This document shows positions 39,194-50,384 of a stretch of 64,000 nt of DNA, piece by piece. Each line of letters begins with the position of its first letter. Position 1 is the stretch's first letter. Under the pieces are notes generated by a model that worked only from the letters and a program-made list of their open reading frames with translations, did no database searches and was not told the DNA's origin. A program made the position numbers and the translations under genes. This stretch comes from Limanda limanda (taxonomy: Eukaryota; Chordata; Actinopteri; Pleuronectiformes; Pleuronectidae), in NCBI RefSeq assembly GCF_963576545.1, contig NC_083655.1, forward strand, positions 21,374,204 to 21,438,203, given 5' to 3'.

Positions 39194-39436
39194 ATAAATA
39201 AAAAGAGAGTGGGGGGGGGGGGGGGCTACGCTCCTCAGCACATATGAGACAAAAAAGACACAAGTTGGGACGCTGTTGTAGTTAATGTTGGAGCAACAAG
39301 GAAGTGTAAAACGATTAGCTGCCGTTTCTCCTCCTCGCTGGCTCCTGCAGAGCCATGACAGCGGAGCTCTGCAGCGCAGCGTGCGGATCAGCAGCTCCGT
39401 GGATGTCTGGTAGGGACGGATCTCTCTCAGAGCCCC

Positions 39437-39521
39437 GGTCCCGGGCCGGTCGCGGTCCCGGGCCGGTCGCGGTCCCGGGCCGGTCGCGGTCCCGGGCCGG
39501 TCGCGGTCCCGGGCCGGTAGC
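39437..39521. repeat. 17-bp GC-rich minisatellite, five units
   Basis: Five tandem copies of ggtcccgggccggtcgc start at 39437, 39454, 39471, 39488 and 39505, the last with one change (ccggtagc). The array is flanked by an inverted pair: tctctctcagagcc before and ggctctgagagaga after. It lies in a GC-rich block (39300..39620). Confidence 0.97.
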
Positions 39522-39899
39522 GAGGCTCTGAGAGAGATCCGTAGCGGGCTTCTTCACGCCGCCGCCGGCCGGGGCTCTCACAAGCAGCCCTGGCCTCCAG
39601 CTGCTTCCTGGGGGCTTTGCCTCCGGTGGATATACGAGCGGCATTAGCAGCATTTCCATTGATTTATTTAGAGAGTGAATAAACTCGTGAAACAGACAAC
39701 TGACAACAACTATGCGTCGCTTGACATACGTCACATACTACGTTGCTCTGATTGGTTGTAGATCTATCCAATTGAGCGAAGAGGCATTTTGTTTCCTGGT
39801 TCTGTTGAAACACGCCCCATAGTCACAGCCCAATGGAGCGGTCTCAGACTCATATTCTGACTTGAATAATGAGTATGACAACGTCAGGCTACAGTAATG

Positions 39900-42800
39900 T
39901 GTGAAGATGGTCCAAAATTCTCTCACATCTCTCTCTCTCTCATTACAAAGTAGATCAAACTCTAGGGTTGTTAGTTTTAAATTAATGACATATCCCAATA
40001 CAGCCCTCATGCTTCGGAGGCTTGTAAAGCCGGTTTACCTTCTTACACAATCTCAAATACACAGTCTAGTTCCGATGCCTTGTTATTGACATTTTGCTTT
40101 ACACCAGTTTTAAGGAGAAAGCTGAATCTTACAATATGCCTATCAGTTACAATATTTAAAGGCGTCAGACAAAAATTCTCAGGATGTGATTTTATAGAAG
40201 GTAAAGCCAACAAGCTATAATACTATGATATGCAGCTGATTTCCTGACCTGAACTAGTTCTACCTGTTAGTGTGATATTTTTGGGAAAAGCACAGAGCAC
40301 ATCACGCACAAGTGGGAGGAGAGATGGGACCAGATGGTCTATGCAAATGCAGCAGCACACGGCAGGTGTTAGCGTTTTAATGTCTGTTTTGATCAGTCAC
40401 CACGTTAATGTTTTGCTGATTCTGTTCAAATTAGATTAAAATTATTTTATTTCACCATCAGTCATTTACAAAATCCTAATAATGGCATTGTTCACTGTTG
40501 GAGATTTCAAGTAAGGTATTATTTCAATTCTAAATTTTTCATAACTATGGTTATGTTAAAAAAGTTATTTTTCCACAACATGTTTCAAATACAACTCTTG
40601 CCATCAGGTGACAGTCCCTGATGGCAATTATTGATCCCGCTAATCAATCAAAAGGGTAAAACAATATCATGATACAATAAGAGTAAGTTTACTATCATAT
40701 TAATGTCAGGTTTGGTGAGACATTTTGACTGTGTCTGCAACAGATTTTCCTGTGGCTTATTAACATTGTCTTTTTTATAAACTTCTGCTTCTTTAAGTAG
40801 CATAGCACAATGTAAAGTTCTAAACAGAATTAGATTGTATGCAACTGATTTCTGGTCAATTATAAGAACCAAAGGGGAAACCTGCTTTTATTTAAGAATA
40901 CAACATACAAAAGAACAGAAGAGGTGGATTATTTATCAGGTGCCATCGTTGTTTATTAAAGCCATGGAGGGACAGATTTGTGGGAGAACCATCTAACACG
41001 TTGCTAATGACTTGCATCCAAACGGGTGACAAAGGGAAGTGGGTGTCTCACTTATTGAAGGTGATCTGCTCATCACATCAAATTATTACAAAGACACTAA
41101 TAAAAAAAGGAGTGTAATCTCTCTAAAGATTTAATTCAAAATTAGGCCGTCTTTTTAATGCAGCACTTCAGAAGCTGAGGGCAACCACAGCTCTCTTTTT
41201 TATAATTCCATTATTCTCATCCATCCATCCATCTACAAAACTTTTGATCACACTCATTGTTGTGTGGGCCTCAAGCCAAGTGGCAGACTTCACCCAGGTC
41301 ATGCCCTTTCCATGGCAGAGGCTTCCATTCAGTCACTGCTGATATTCAATTGATTACTTTTGTAGCTGACTGCATCATTCTATTCATGATGTTGGGATTT
41401 TCACCCACTCTTCTTTGCAGATCACTTTGGGTTCTTATATTCTTTCAGGTGGCCCTGAGATCCAATTGAAAAACAAAATCGACAACATTTCAATGAATTC
41501 AAGGGGACTATGACAGCTGATCCAAGAACTAAAGCTTGTGATTGTCGATGTGGATTTTGAGGTCTGCTTTGGATCATTGTCCTGGGGCCTGAACTACCAA
41601 GCAAGGATACTGGCTAATCAAGGTTCGGGTTGACTTGGGGATTTTGAGAGTAACTTTAAGGTTAACCGTTACTACAGGTTAGGTTTAACCCATGCCGTAA
41701 TGGAAACATATGCTGCTAATCAAAACACGCGTTTGTAATTAACTTGGTGTTGCCCCGGACAAGAACCCCCCCCCCCCCCCCCATTATAGAGAGTGGACAC
41801 GCACCTGTCGATTTAGAATGATTCTGATTCACAAACATACACATGGTGATAAGAACAAAATCGGCTGGTGTGACCTTGGCATTATTCCGGCGCCAATTTC
41901 GCGCACACATTTTATTTTCTGCTAATAGTAAGAACCTTTCTTACTTAGGTGTGGAGGTGGTTGGGTGGTGGAGGGATTTTATAATCATTATCATTTCCAC
42001 AATTTTAACTATATCCTAACCACCCTCCGGTTGCCATGCAGATTTAATGAGAATTAATCATTGAATAACTGTTAGAAGTTTTTGATTTTTCACATGTTGA
42101 TGTTTAACATGTCATCATTGAAGGTAATCCAGAGTTTTCCTGATTGTCAAAAATCTGAAGAAAGACAAATTAGGTATGGTCAAAATCGGTATATTTGAAT
42201 CATATCTGACTGCCCTTCAGTCCCAAATCTCGGTTTTAGAAAACCAATATGATGGTCAGATTCACACATGTTTTCCTTTGCACAGATTCACATTTATGAT
42301 CTATGGTAACCTCTGGTCAAGCCATTTTAGACTTACAGAAACTACTCCCTTTCAAGCTCTTGTCATACATGGCCACTCAGACATAATAAGGCCATGTATG
42401 ACAAAACACAGTGTATGTGGATAGTAAAACCACTAAATGCAACATATGAGTACAGACTCAAACATCCTACTCTTTCTTTGCCGTGAAGTCGCTTAGCTCT
42501 TAACTTTATAACTGATGAGCCAACACACATCTGTTGGCTGTCTTCTATTCAGTTCCTAGAAAGAAGGAGGCAGCAGGCTAGCACAAGCTTCGTCCTCTAT
42601 CAGATTACTCAAACCATTAGCGTTCTAATCCAATCTAATTGATTCCTTGTCCTCTCAGGAAAAAACTAAACCATTTGTTAATAAGTAAATCTGTATACAT
42701 TCAACAGATGTCCTGCTGGAAATGGGCAGTGAGAGGAGGGAGGGGTGTGCATAGTCCTGCTTTATATTCCAGTCTGTATGAGGAGATCAGCAAAAACTGT

Positions 42801-45300
42801 TTTATATTGTCTTTATTCAAGAGCCTTGTCTTTCATTTGAGAGCATTATTTCTTCATTTCATGTTCAGATTTAGCTCTTTCTCAAATGATCCCTTCTAGA
42901 GGACAAACTTGCTCTGTTCCTGCTCAAGACTATTTGCTCTCAGACACACCCTCATATTAAAGAAATCTCACTCCTACCCCGACATTGGGGTTCTTCCTCA
43001 AGCTTGGGTCCTTTACAAAAGGTCAAGTAGTTTAACGGTTCTGCACAGTGTCATACCTTATCCTAGTACTGCACTCTTCTGGACAGATGATGGACCAGAA
43101 AACCGTTGGCACCATCAGTTTAAAGTTACAGCCCCTGATGCTCCTATAGGGATACACAGGGACCACTCTGGACCTTCTACAACTGTTCCATTCATTAATG
43201 TAGCCAATAATACATCCAACAGATGGACTTGGTCTTCCACAATATGTTCTCTTCCTCCTCATCATCCACTCTCATGCATACTGAGGTACTCTCTTAGCAG
43301 TTCATCCCAGGGGCCATCCCAGAGGGCCTCTCCCTGATGTCTTTGTGGATACACCATGTTTATTCTTGGATCATGGCCCATTAATCCTTCCTCTTTTCTT
43401 TGCTTGTAGAGTCTCAGTTAGCTGGGCTTTGGGTGGACCCTTCAGTTCTTTGTTTCGAGTTTTTGTTTCTTGACTCATAATCTCGTTCACAGCTTGATGG
43501 CATGTATAAGAGGTGGCTGATAGTCACTCCACTTCTGAATCTGTATTCATTTCCATTCTTTGCAATGAACTGGCTGAGGGGGTTCAGGCATTTGTGGCAA
43601 CGTTAGCAAATCAAATGCCAAATATCTATTGAGGAGAAAGAGGTGGTTAAATCACAAAGTAACTAGTAAATATAACTTGTGCAACAGCTGCAAACATTTT
43701 TGAGTTTTGTCAGGAAAGTCCAAGAAAGGTGTTGATTTTTACTACACTGTGTGTTTATATAAGTTGTGCATTACCATTCAAATTAATTTGTAAAGAAAAT
43801 ATTTCCAAACTCTGCACACAAAGGTAGATGGCTGCTGCCCAATAGACTTATTTAAAGAACAGTAACATGCATTAAGTTGTTTACATTTTAAAAACAAATA
43901 GTTGTTAGCTCCATTCCTGAAATGTGTATCGACATTAAGTTGAGTGTCCAGTAGCGTAGACATCATTTTTAATACACGAAAACAACTAACCTTGTCTTGA
44001 GCAATCTAGCTAACTGAAAAACTAACTTTCAGTAAGACTACATAAGCAAGCAAAGCAGTGGCGTCTCGTTTTTTTAGATACTAATAGCTATGTGCATATA
44101 GCTTTGTCTAGTGTAGTGCCACTGACAGTGCTTATATGATTGTGCTGCTGGTGTGCAGAATCACCAAAATGCTTTTAGTTTGCACGAAGAGTAATGTGCA
44201 CCACAGTCAACAAAATATACTTAACATAGTACTACACTACATTAAGTAATTGAGAAATTTGGTATCAATGTAAGGTCACAGTAGTGTAGGTCTGATGTGT
44301 GACAGAAAAGGAAAAACATACTCTCTCTTATCCCTGCCTTTGCTGAGTGTACAGGCTGTGCCCTCCAGTGGCAAATCTCTGAACAACCTAACCTCAACCG
44401 CATTCCTTTAAATAACACAATAAAATATACAACATACACACTGTTTATGAAAGTGTTTTGGGAAATAAAATGAGGATCATCCGAAATTGTATTTGCATTC
44501 TAAATTATCTTTTGTAAGATATGGCCAGAGCTGTCTCTGATAATTAATGACAGACAATGGACAACAACCCCCACCTTCACTGCTGCCATACATAATTCCA
44601 ACCAAAGCCTTGATTAAGTTTATAAATAACATGAGCTGAATGAAAATTAGCCTCAATGCTAATGGCTTCATATCAGTCCTACTGCTGCATCAATTTTCTA
44701 ACTATAAATGTATCTCTCATAAAAGAAGAGAGGAAAATGAGGCAGAAAGACCAAAGGTTTGATTTTCCATTACAAACCGTTTTGCATAGGCTACAGTATA
44801 TGTTACAGACACACCAAATATAAGCAGTGTGGAACATAATACTAGATACATTTTCTACACTTTGATTAACTTTTGAGATACAGGCTAGAACAGCTGAGAA
44901 AACAGCAAATATGTAGCAGAGAAAAGTAGACTGAAGTGTCACAGGAGACACTGAAACGGGACACAGTTATTGTTTACCTCATATTAGACAATGGAAATGT
45001 TTCTCATTAAGACTTTTATTAGAGAAAAGTTATTTTACTTATTCATATACTGCACTCCCATGAAGTTGAGTCTATATAGACAAAAAAATAAGTCAGGGAC
45101 CAGTATAAGTCAAGCTCCAAAAACACTGAATCCCACACATCCCACACAGAATGACCTGATTGCATCTGTCATTAGATCCTCCAAGCCTGAACTACTATGC
45201 CTGCCATGTCCAACACTTTGTACACATGCAGGTTTTCTGTTGAAATCAGGGGCCTTTAAGCAGCCAGGAATATTTGATCAGACTTGACTTTAAGGGATAG
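39900..45300. other. Intergenic stretch, no gene recognised
   Basis: AT-rich sequence with chance ORFs only. It includes a C14-type homopolymer run near 41767..41782 and the perfect hairpin at 42360..42404. I could not support any exon, RNA or intact mobile element. Confidence 0.45.
42360..42404. repeat. Perfect 15-bp inverted repeat (hairpin)
   Basis: TTGTCATACATGGCC (42360..42374) is followed by a 15-base spacer and its exact reverse complement GGCCATGTATGACAA (42390..42404). It would form a stable stem-loop. No poly-T tract of a Pol III terminator follows directly. Confidence 0.8.
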
Positions 45301-45311
45301 TTCACCCAAAA

Positions 45312-45560
45312 TGAAAATTAACTTTGCCGATGGAGGGTTGAGTGAAGTGTTTGAGTCCACAAAACACTCCTGGAGTTTCAGGGGTAAACAGTGTTGCAAC
45401 CAAATCCAATACATTTGAAGTAAAGGCCGACCGATTCTTCAAATGTAAAAAAACAACAGGAAAAACATAACATGCCTCCAATACTCCCCCGACAAATTGT
45501 ACTCGAAACAGTGGCATTTACACCATGTTTTAGAATAAATGTCCGCTGTGATCCATGCAA
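45312..45560. repeat. Dispersed repeat (aggggtaaacagtgttgcaacc), copy 1
   Basis: The block ggggtaaacagtgttgcaaccaaatccaatac, then a spacer and tggcatttacaccatgtttta..aaatgtc, is repeated at 56430..56640. It is a dispersed sequence of unknown class. Confidence 0.6.
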
Positions 45561-47084
45561 GAGGAGAACATCCGAGGACATTTAGGCTAAAAACATTATG
45601 TGAATGACTGATCCAAAAACAGTGACAGTAGATTGTAGAACTGTTGGAAAGTAGCTCCAGAGTATTAACACAGACCAAGCGAACAGGCAGGTTAAGAACG
45701 AGCACTGCACTTGTTATTCAAATGAAGGATAAATTACATATTTTTTCAACAATGTACTACTCTTACCATCAAGTGTTGTCTGTGACCTACTGTAGATCTT
45801 ATCAATCTGTGTCCGCTCACTAAAATGATTAGGATACAATGTCTGAACAAATTTCAATCTGGACCACATGCTCCAACAGTGCTACATACCAAACAAAGTG
45901 TATCAAGGATGTATGTCGTTATTATGAACCAATGTCAGAAATGTGAATATAAAAAAAAATCATTCTTGTTTTTCAACATATTCTGAAAATGTATTAGCAT
46001 TCAGTCAATGGAGAGTTGGTAAATGGCCCTAATCAGCAAAGCAGCAATGCAACCACATTTACATTTAGTAGCTACAATATACATAATGTGAACAGGGTGA
46101 GAGGCTTCAGCTCTAACATTTGGAGATAATTGACGTACTGTGCGGACCCTGATTGGTTTGTTCTGAAACTAGAGACACAGTTCTACACTGTAAAACCTGA
46201 CAAGTTAGGTCAACTCAAACCGTTTGCTGAAACTGATTGCCTTGAACCATTTAAGTTTATTAACTCAAACAATTTAAGGTTTACAAATTATTTGATTTAA
46301 GCAAAAGTAACTCAAATATTTATTGATGAGGCAACTTGAGTAACTAAAGTTAATATTGCCGATCCCTATAAGTTACCTGACCTTAAATCTATTTAGTATT
46401 CTACACTGTAAAACCGAATAAGTTCACAGTACTCAAAATATTTGAGGTAACTGATTACCTAAAAAAAATTAAGTAACAGAACCATAACTTTTAAGTTAAG
46501 TAGTACTTAAAAAATGTACATTTGTCAACTTGAACATTTTAATTATTTTTTAAAGAAATTTAGTTTATCTGAACTTAAATCTATTTGGTACATTACCTAA
46601 AATTTTTAATTTCCACGTGCTCAATCAAATTAAATTAACAATGCTTATTAGATTTACATTGCACTGACTATTCATTTACTAAAAAATTTGATTTTGCACA
46701 ACTTAAAGGCTGGGAAATTAACTCAAGTCACTCAACAAATTTACTATTAGTCAACTTAAAATTTACAAAATTCGCCATTCTTAGTTAGCAATGCTCAAAA
46801 GTATGAATACAACTCCATTATAACAATTCAAGTTTTTTATTTACAATAAAACTATCAACTTGAAACATTTCCAGCAATTTCACTATTTCATTGAAATATT
46901 GGCATTTCTATTCAACAATTAACAATAAATGTCCATTGCAGCAAATTTACTACAAGCGTTATTTAAAAGTGCAAATAAAAGAAAATAACCAGTAAAGGTT
47001 ATTTAAAAGCGTATTATAAGAAAATAACCAATAAAGGTTTATTTAAATGTGCAAATAAAATAAATTATTAACCAATAAAAAAAA

Positions 47085-47680
47085 GGCAACCCAAAACGTT
47101 TACTTCAGCTTAAGTACCCCAATTGGAAATGTTGCAAACAATAGAACTTGTGAGGTAGAAGAGAAAATTGAACATCATTTAAAGGAACATTGTGAGGTTG
47201 GCTTTAAAATGCTTTTAGGAGTATCAAACAACTAAATCTCCAACAACCTTTCAGTTATATAAAAGTGCAAATAACAGAAAATAACCAATAAAGGGTTATT
47301 CAAAAGTACAAATAAAAGACAATAACCAATAAAGGGTTATTTAAATGTGCAAATAAAATAAATGATTAACCAATAAAAACAAGGCAACCCAAAACGTTTA
47401 CTTCAGCTTAAGTACCCCAATTGGAAATGTTGCAAACAATAGAACTTGTGAGGTAGAAGAGAAAATTGAACATCATTTAAAGGAACATTGTGAGGTTGGC
47501 TTTAAAATGCTTTTAGGAGTATCAAACAATTAAATCTCCAACAACCTTTCAGTTATATAAAAGTGCAAATAACAAAAAATAACCAATAAAGGGTTATTCA
47601 AAAGTACAAATAAAAGACAATAACCAATAAAGGGTTATTTAAAAGTGCAAATAAAATAAAATGCAACTGTGTTCATGCAT
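47085..47680. repeat. 298-bp tandem duplication
   Basis: The unit starting ggcaacccaaaacgtttac at 47085 is repeated at 47383 with near identity (aattggaaatgttgcaaaca, gtgaggttggctttaaaatg). Smaller caaataaaa..aataaccaataaaggg units (about 35-45 bp) repeat inside and before it. It lies between the gene's stop codon and the element's left end, so it is probably subterminal or 3' UTR sequence. Confidence 0.93.
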
Positions 47681-47687
47681 GTTAGAG

Positions 47688-48008
47688 TCACGCTACATTT
47701 AACAACTCGTGCTTGAGATTCAGTAGGCACGGTTTCAGTGGTTTGTTATCATCAAGACACATCACCATCTTCTGTATGAAGGTGAATGTGTTGATTAGTT
47801 GTTGAGGATAATTTAAATTCAGTGCATAGAACAAGCCAAAACAAAGAACGAGCACATCTGTCAACCTGGGGAGATCACCGACAACAATTTCGTCCTCCAC
47901 CACAACAGAAGTGTTCACTGCATTAAAGTGGACTGCAGCGCTTGCGTCTTCAGTGACCAGAGTGAGTAGAGCCACAGGGGTGTCTGAAATGTCTGGCTCA
48001 TCGTCCCG
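47688..48008 (-). CDS. SAMD3-like exon 4 (C-terminus)
   Basis: 106 codons and stop after the acceptor tattttgcag. It begins RDDEPDISDTPVALLTLV and ends LKHELLNVA. This is the part repeated as a decayed copy at 55771..56080. Confidence 0.87.
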   Translation of the reverse strand, partial: RDDEPDISDTPVALLTLVTEDASAAVHFNAVNTSVVVEDEIVVGDLPRLTDVLVLCFGLFYALNLNYPQQLINTFTFIQKMVMCLDDNKPLKPCLLNLKHELLNVA

Positions 48009-50104
48009 CTGCAAAATACAAGCAATCCTGTTAAAGGGATAATTTCAGAAGCAAATTTGCAAATCATGCACTGTATGCTCATCTGTGATCTCCCAAAAAA
48101 CAACAAGTTGATATTACCCCTAGTGTGTCTAGATGTAACACTCACAGGTCAAAATGCATGTTTAGAGAACCTGGTCACATCATCTGTATCGAGTATTTTT
48201 TACTTTTCTTCTGTGCATTTCTACAAAAGTTTTTTTTTAACTTTAAATACATATATTAACAATTTGTCATGCTTGCAGTAGTAACTGATATTGACATTTC
48301 AGTGCTTGAATTGAGTATTTACACAGAAGGTCTTGAAGAATTGTGAGCCATCCTCCCGTAGGTACACAGGGAGTGCACGAAGGGTCAGGATGCGCTTCTT
48401 GTCAATATCCACTTGTTCCTTGAATAAAAGGAAAAGTAATTATACATGATTCAAACTTAAGATTTTTATAAAAACCTGCAGAAATGATATTTATCTTCCG
48501 AGATAAACAAAGCATATCTTCTTCTGCAACAATGAAGTTTAAAAAATCTTAACGTGTGAGAAAAGTACTTCTAACACTTCTGTCTGCAGTGTGTGTGTGT
48601 CTGCCCGTCTGTGTCGCTCACAAAAACTGACAACCACCTGTATTTAGTTATTAATCTATAGTGTCAGTCAGATCATGATCGTTCTGCTCACTTTAACCCA
48701 TGTCCTTACTTTCCACTTGTTGTGTTAAGTTTAGTAGAGGAACTATGTGGACACGGTAGACACATTTTTAAATAACTTCCTCATAAAATCAAAACGAATC
48801 AAACACAAAATACACGTTAGTACTGTTCAGGTTCAAATTTATCTTAAACTTACCTGGCAGTCATAAACCCTGAGGATATCCCGAAGTGCGTTTGCCGTTT
48901 TGCCTGTCTTGGTTGCCTTCTCCCTGTACAGGGCAAGTAGTTTTGGTGTGTGTCGATCAAGCTCGCAGTAGAATTGGCTGCGCAAGTTCACATTTGTGAT
49001 TCTATGGAACTCCGCAAAAACCTGCAGACAAAAAAAACATTCATGTATATAGATTAATTGAGAGATTTCTACTTAGATTTTCACAGGTAAGCATTTGTGT
49101 TCATGTTACTATATGGCAAACATAAGAGGAACAGTTTTTACCTGCGACTGAACACGCAGGGCTGGCCATCTCTCCAAAAAGTCCCCCACCTGAGGATTTC
49201 CCTCGACAATGTCTTTGCGACGAAGGGAAAAGGTCGACTGCATTAGATTCTCAATCAGAACATTGTCTCTCTCTGTCTTGACAACTTCTTGCAGGATTTG
49301 AAGTCGCATCTGCTCCAAACTGGCCTGGTTCTCTCCGCGTGGAAAGTTGGGTAAGAAGTTCACCTCAGCTCGTTTGGCCCATTTGATGTTGCAATGGGGT
49401 GGTTGGCTTAAAGGGTTGGTTTGGCTCTTCCTGCCTGTATTGACCAGCACCTCTGCACACCCAGATCTGGCAAGCTTGGTACGATAATTCCCCATCTTGA
49501 ATTTCAAGGAGATCTTCCATCCATACCATCCAGTCCGACTTGCGAGTTCTCTGAGACATGGATGTGCTGTAATCAGAGCTTCAGCTGCCTTACCCACTTC
49601 CTTGTCCTGTGGGTATGGTTTGAAGCTATGCATCTGTTCAGGCAATTTTTCGAGGATGTTGTGCTTTTGGGACCTTGACAGCTTCAGTGTTGTCCCAGAT
49701 CTATCAAAGACAGCATTTCCTTCTGCGAGGATGTGCTCCACTTCATAAGAAAAAGTAGGCACGGAGAAATGTTCAGGCCAAGACTTCTGGCGCTGTGTTA
49801 AAGGCACATGTGGAAGTATGTCTATATCAGAACTTGCAGTTGAGCCATCATATCTTTCAGAGTTCCCGACTTTCAATGTGCCCTTCTCAGGCAACTCCTG
49901 AATATCCGAAAGAACGGTAAGTTGTCCACCAAAGTCTGGATCTTCATAAGCCAGGGTAAAGTCAAAGTCCAGCCTTGGCTTGAACTTCTCCTGCATTAGG
50001 CTCTTCAGATCGTCTACTGAGTGTGGTCGTTCAGTAAGCATCAGTTTTATGGCAACATCAGTGGCAACATAAACACGGAGCAGAAATTTCTGGGGAACAG
50101 CCAT
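47688..50104 (-). CDS. SAMD3-like gene in CACTA element, four exons, 515 codons
   Basis: Coding exons are 49142..50104, 48854..49021, 48323..48418 and 47688..48008, all joined in phase 0 with GT donors and AG acceptors. The predicted product is 515 residues without an internal stop. Residues 5-80 look like a PB1-like ubiquitin-fold (FLLRVYV, SVDDLKSLMQEKF, YEDPDFGGQLTVLSD). Next come a basic middle with KWAKRAEVNFLPNFPRGEN and a conserved C-terminus (VVVEDEIVVGDLPRL, CFGLFYALNLNYP, LDDNKPLKP). I recognise this as the multicopy teleost family usually labelled sterile alpha motif domain-containing protein 3-like, but no SAM domain is visible here. Its biochemical function is unknown. It lies downstream of the transposase, same strand, about 280 bp away. 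The intact frame next to a dead transposase may mean recent decay or selection. Confidence 0.85.
48323..48418 (-). CDS. SAMD3-like exon 3
   Basis: 32 codons (EQVDIDKKRILTLRALPVYL then REDGSQFFKTFC) between ttattcaag and gtaaat. The motif LRALPVYLRED..FFKTC is typical of the family. Confidence 0.84.
48854..49021 (-). CDS. SAMD3-like exon 2
   Basis: 56 codons (VFAEFHRITNVNLRSQFYCE.. to ..ILRVYDCQ), bounded by tttgtctgcag and gtaagt. Too short to stand alone as an ORF but fixed by both splice sites and by the continued phase. Confidence 0.86.
49142..50104 (-). CDS. SAMD3-like exon 1 (PB1-like domain and middle region)
   Basis: 321 codons from MAVPQKFLLRVYV to ..RVQSQ, ending at CAG|gtaaaa. Without splicing the frame would run ten codons into the intron and stop. 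A possible acceptor (gaaaacag) 38 bp upstream of the ATG suggests an additional non-coding leader. The ATG is chosen because the PB1-like fold begins right after it. Confidence 0.88.
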
Positions 50105-50384
50105 ATCGGGATGTGTTGGTGTTTCACTGCTCTGTTTTCCGAAATAAAAAACAAAGTTTTCATTAGTGCATGAATTGTCATAGAAGAGAAGTTGATGGTT
50201 GTATCATTTTCAAAGATTCAGAATCCTGAAGCAACCCTGTTAGCCACTGAGACTGTATGCTCTATTTAAAGTCAATATACCTAAAACATGAAAGTGAATT
50301 GGCATTGACCGTTAAAACTCATGCTTAAATGTGGGTCTCGATTGAAGTGGATTTCATTATTGCGTACAAAGACCAATCTACTTT

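Noticed and set aside
39315..39734. 139-codon minus-strand ORF across the 17-bp minisatellite
   Set aside because: The frame is kept open by the GC-rich array; no domain is visible.
42909..43337. 142-codon plus-strand ORF
   Set aside because: Ser/Pro/His-rich with no recognised motif, and an overlapping minus-strand ORF exists. Not supportable as a gene.
46186..46403. Reading the outer and inner CACTG ends as one element with duplicated terminus
   Set aside because: The two left ends differ after about 13 bp and each has its own right-end partner (57969 and 54939), which fits nesting better. Not fully excluded.
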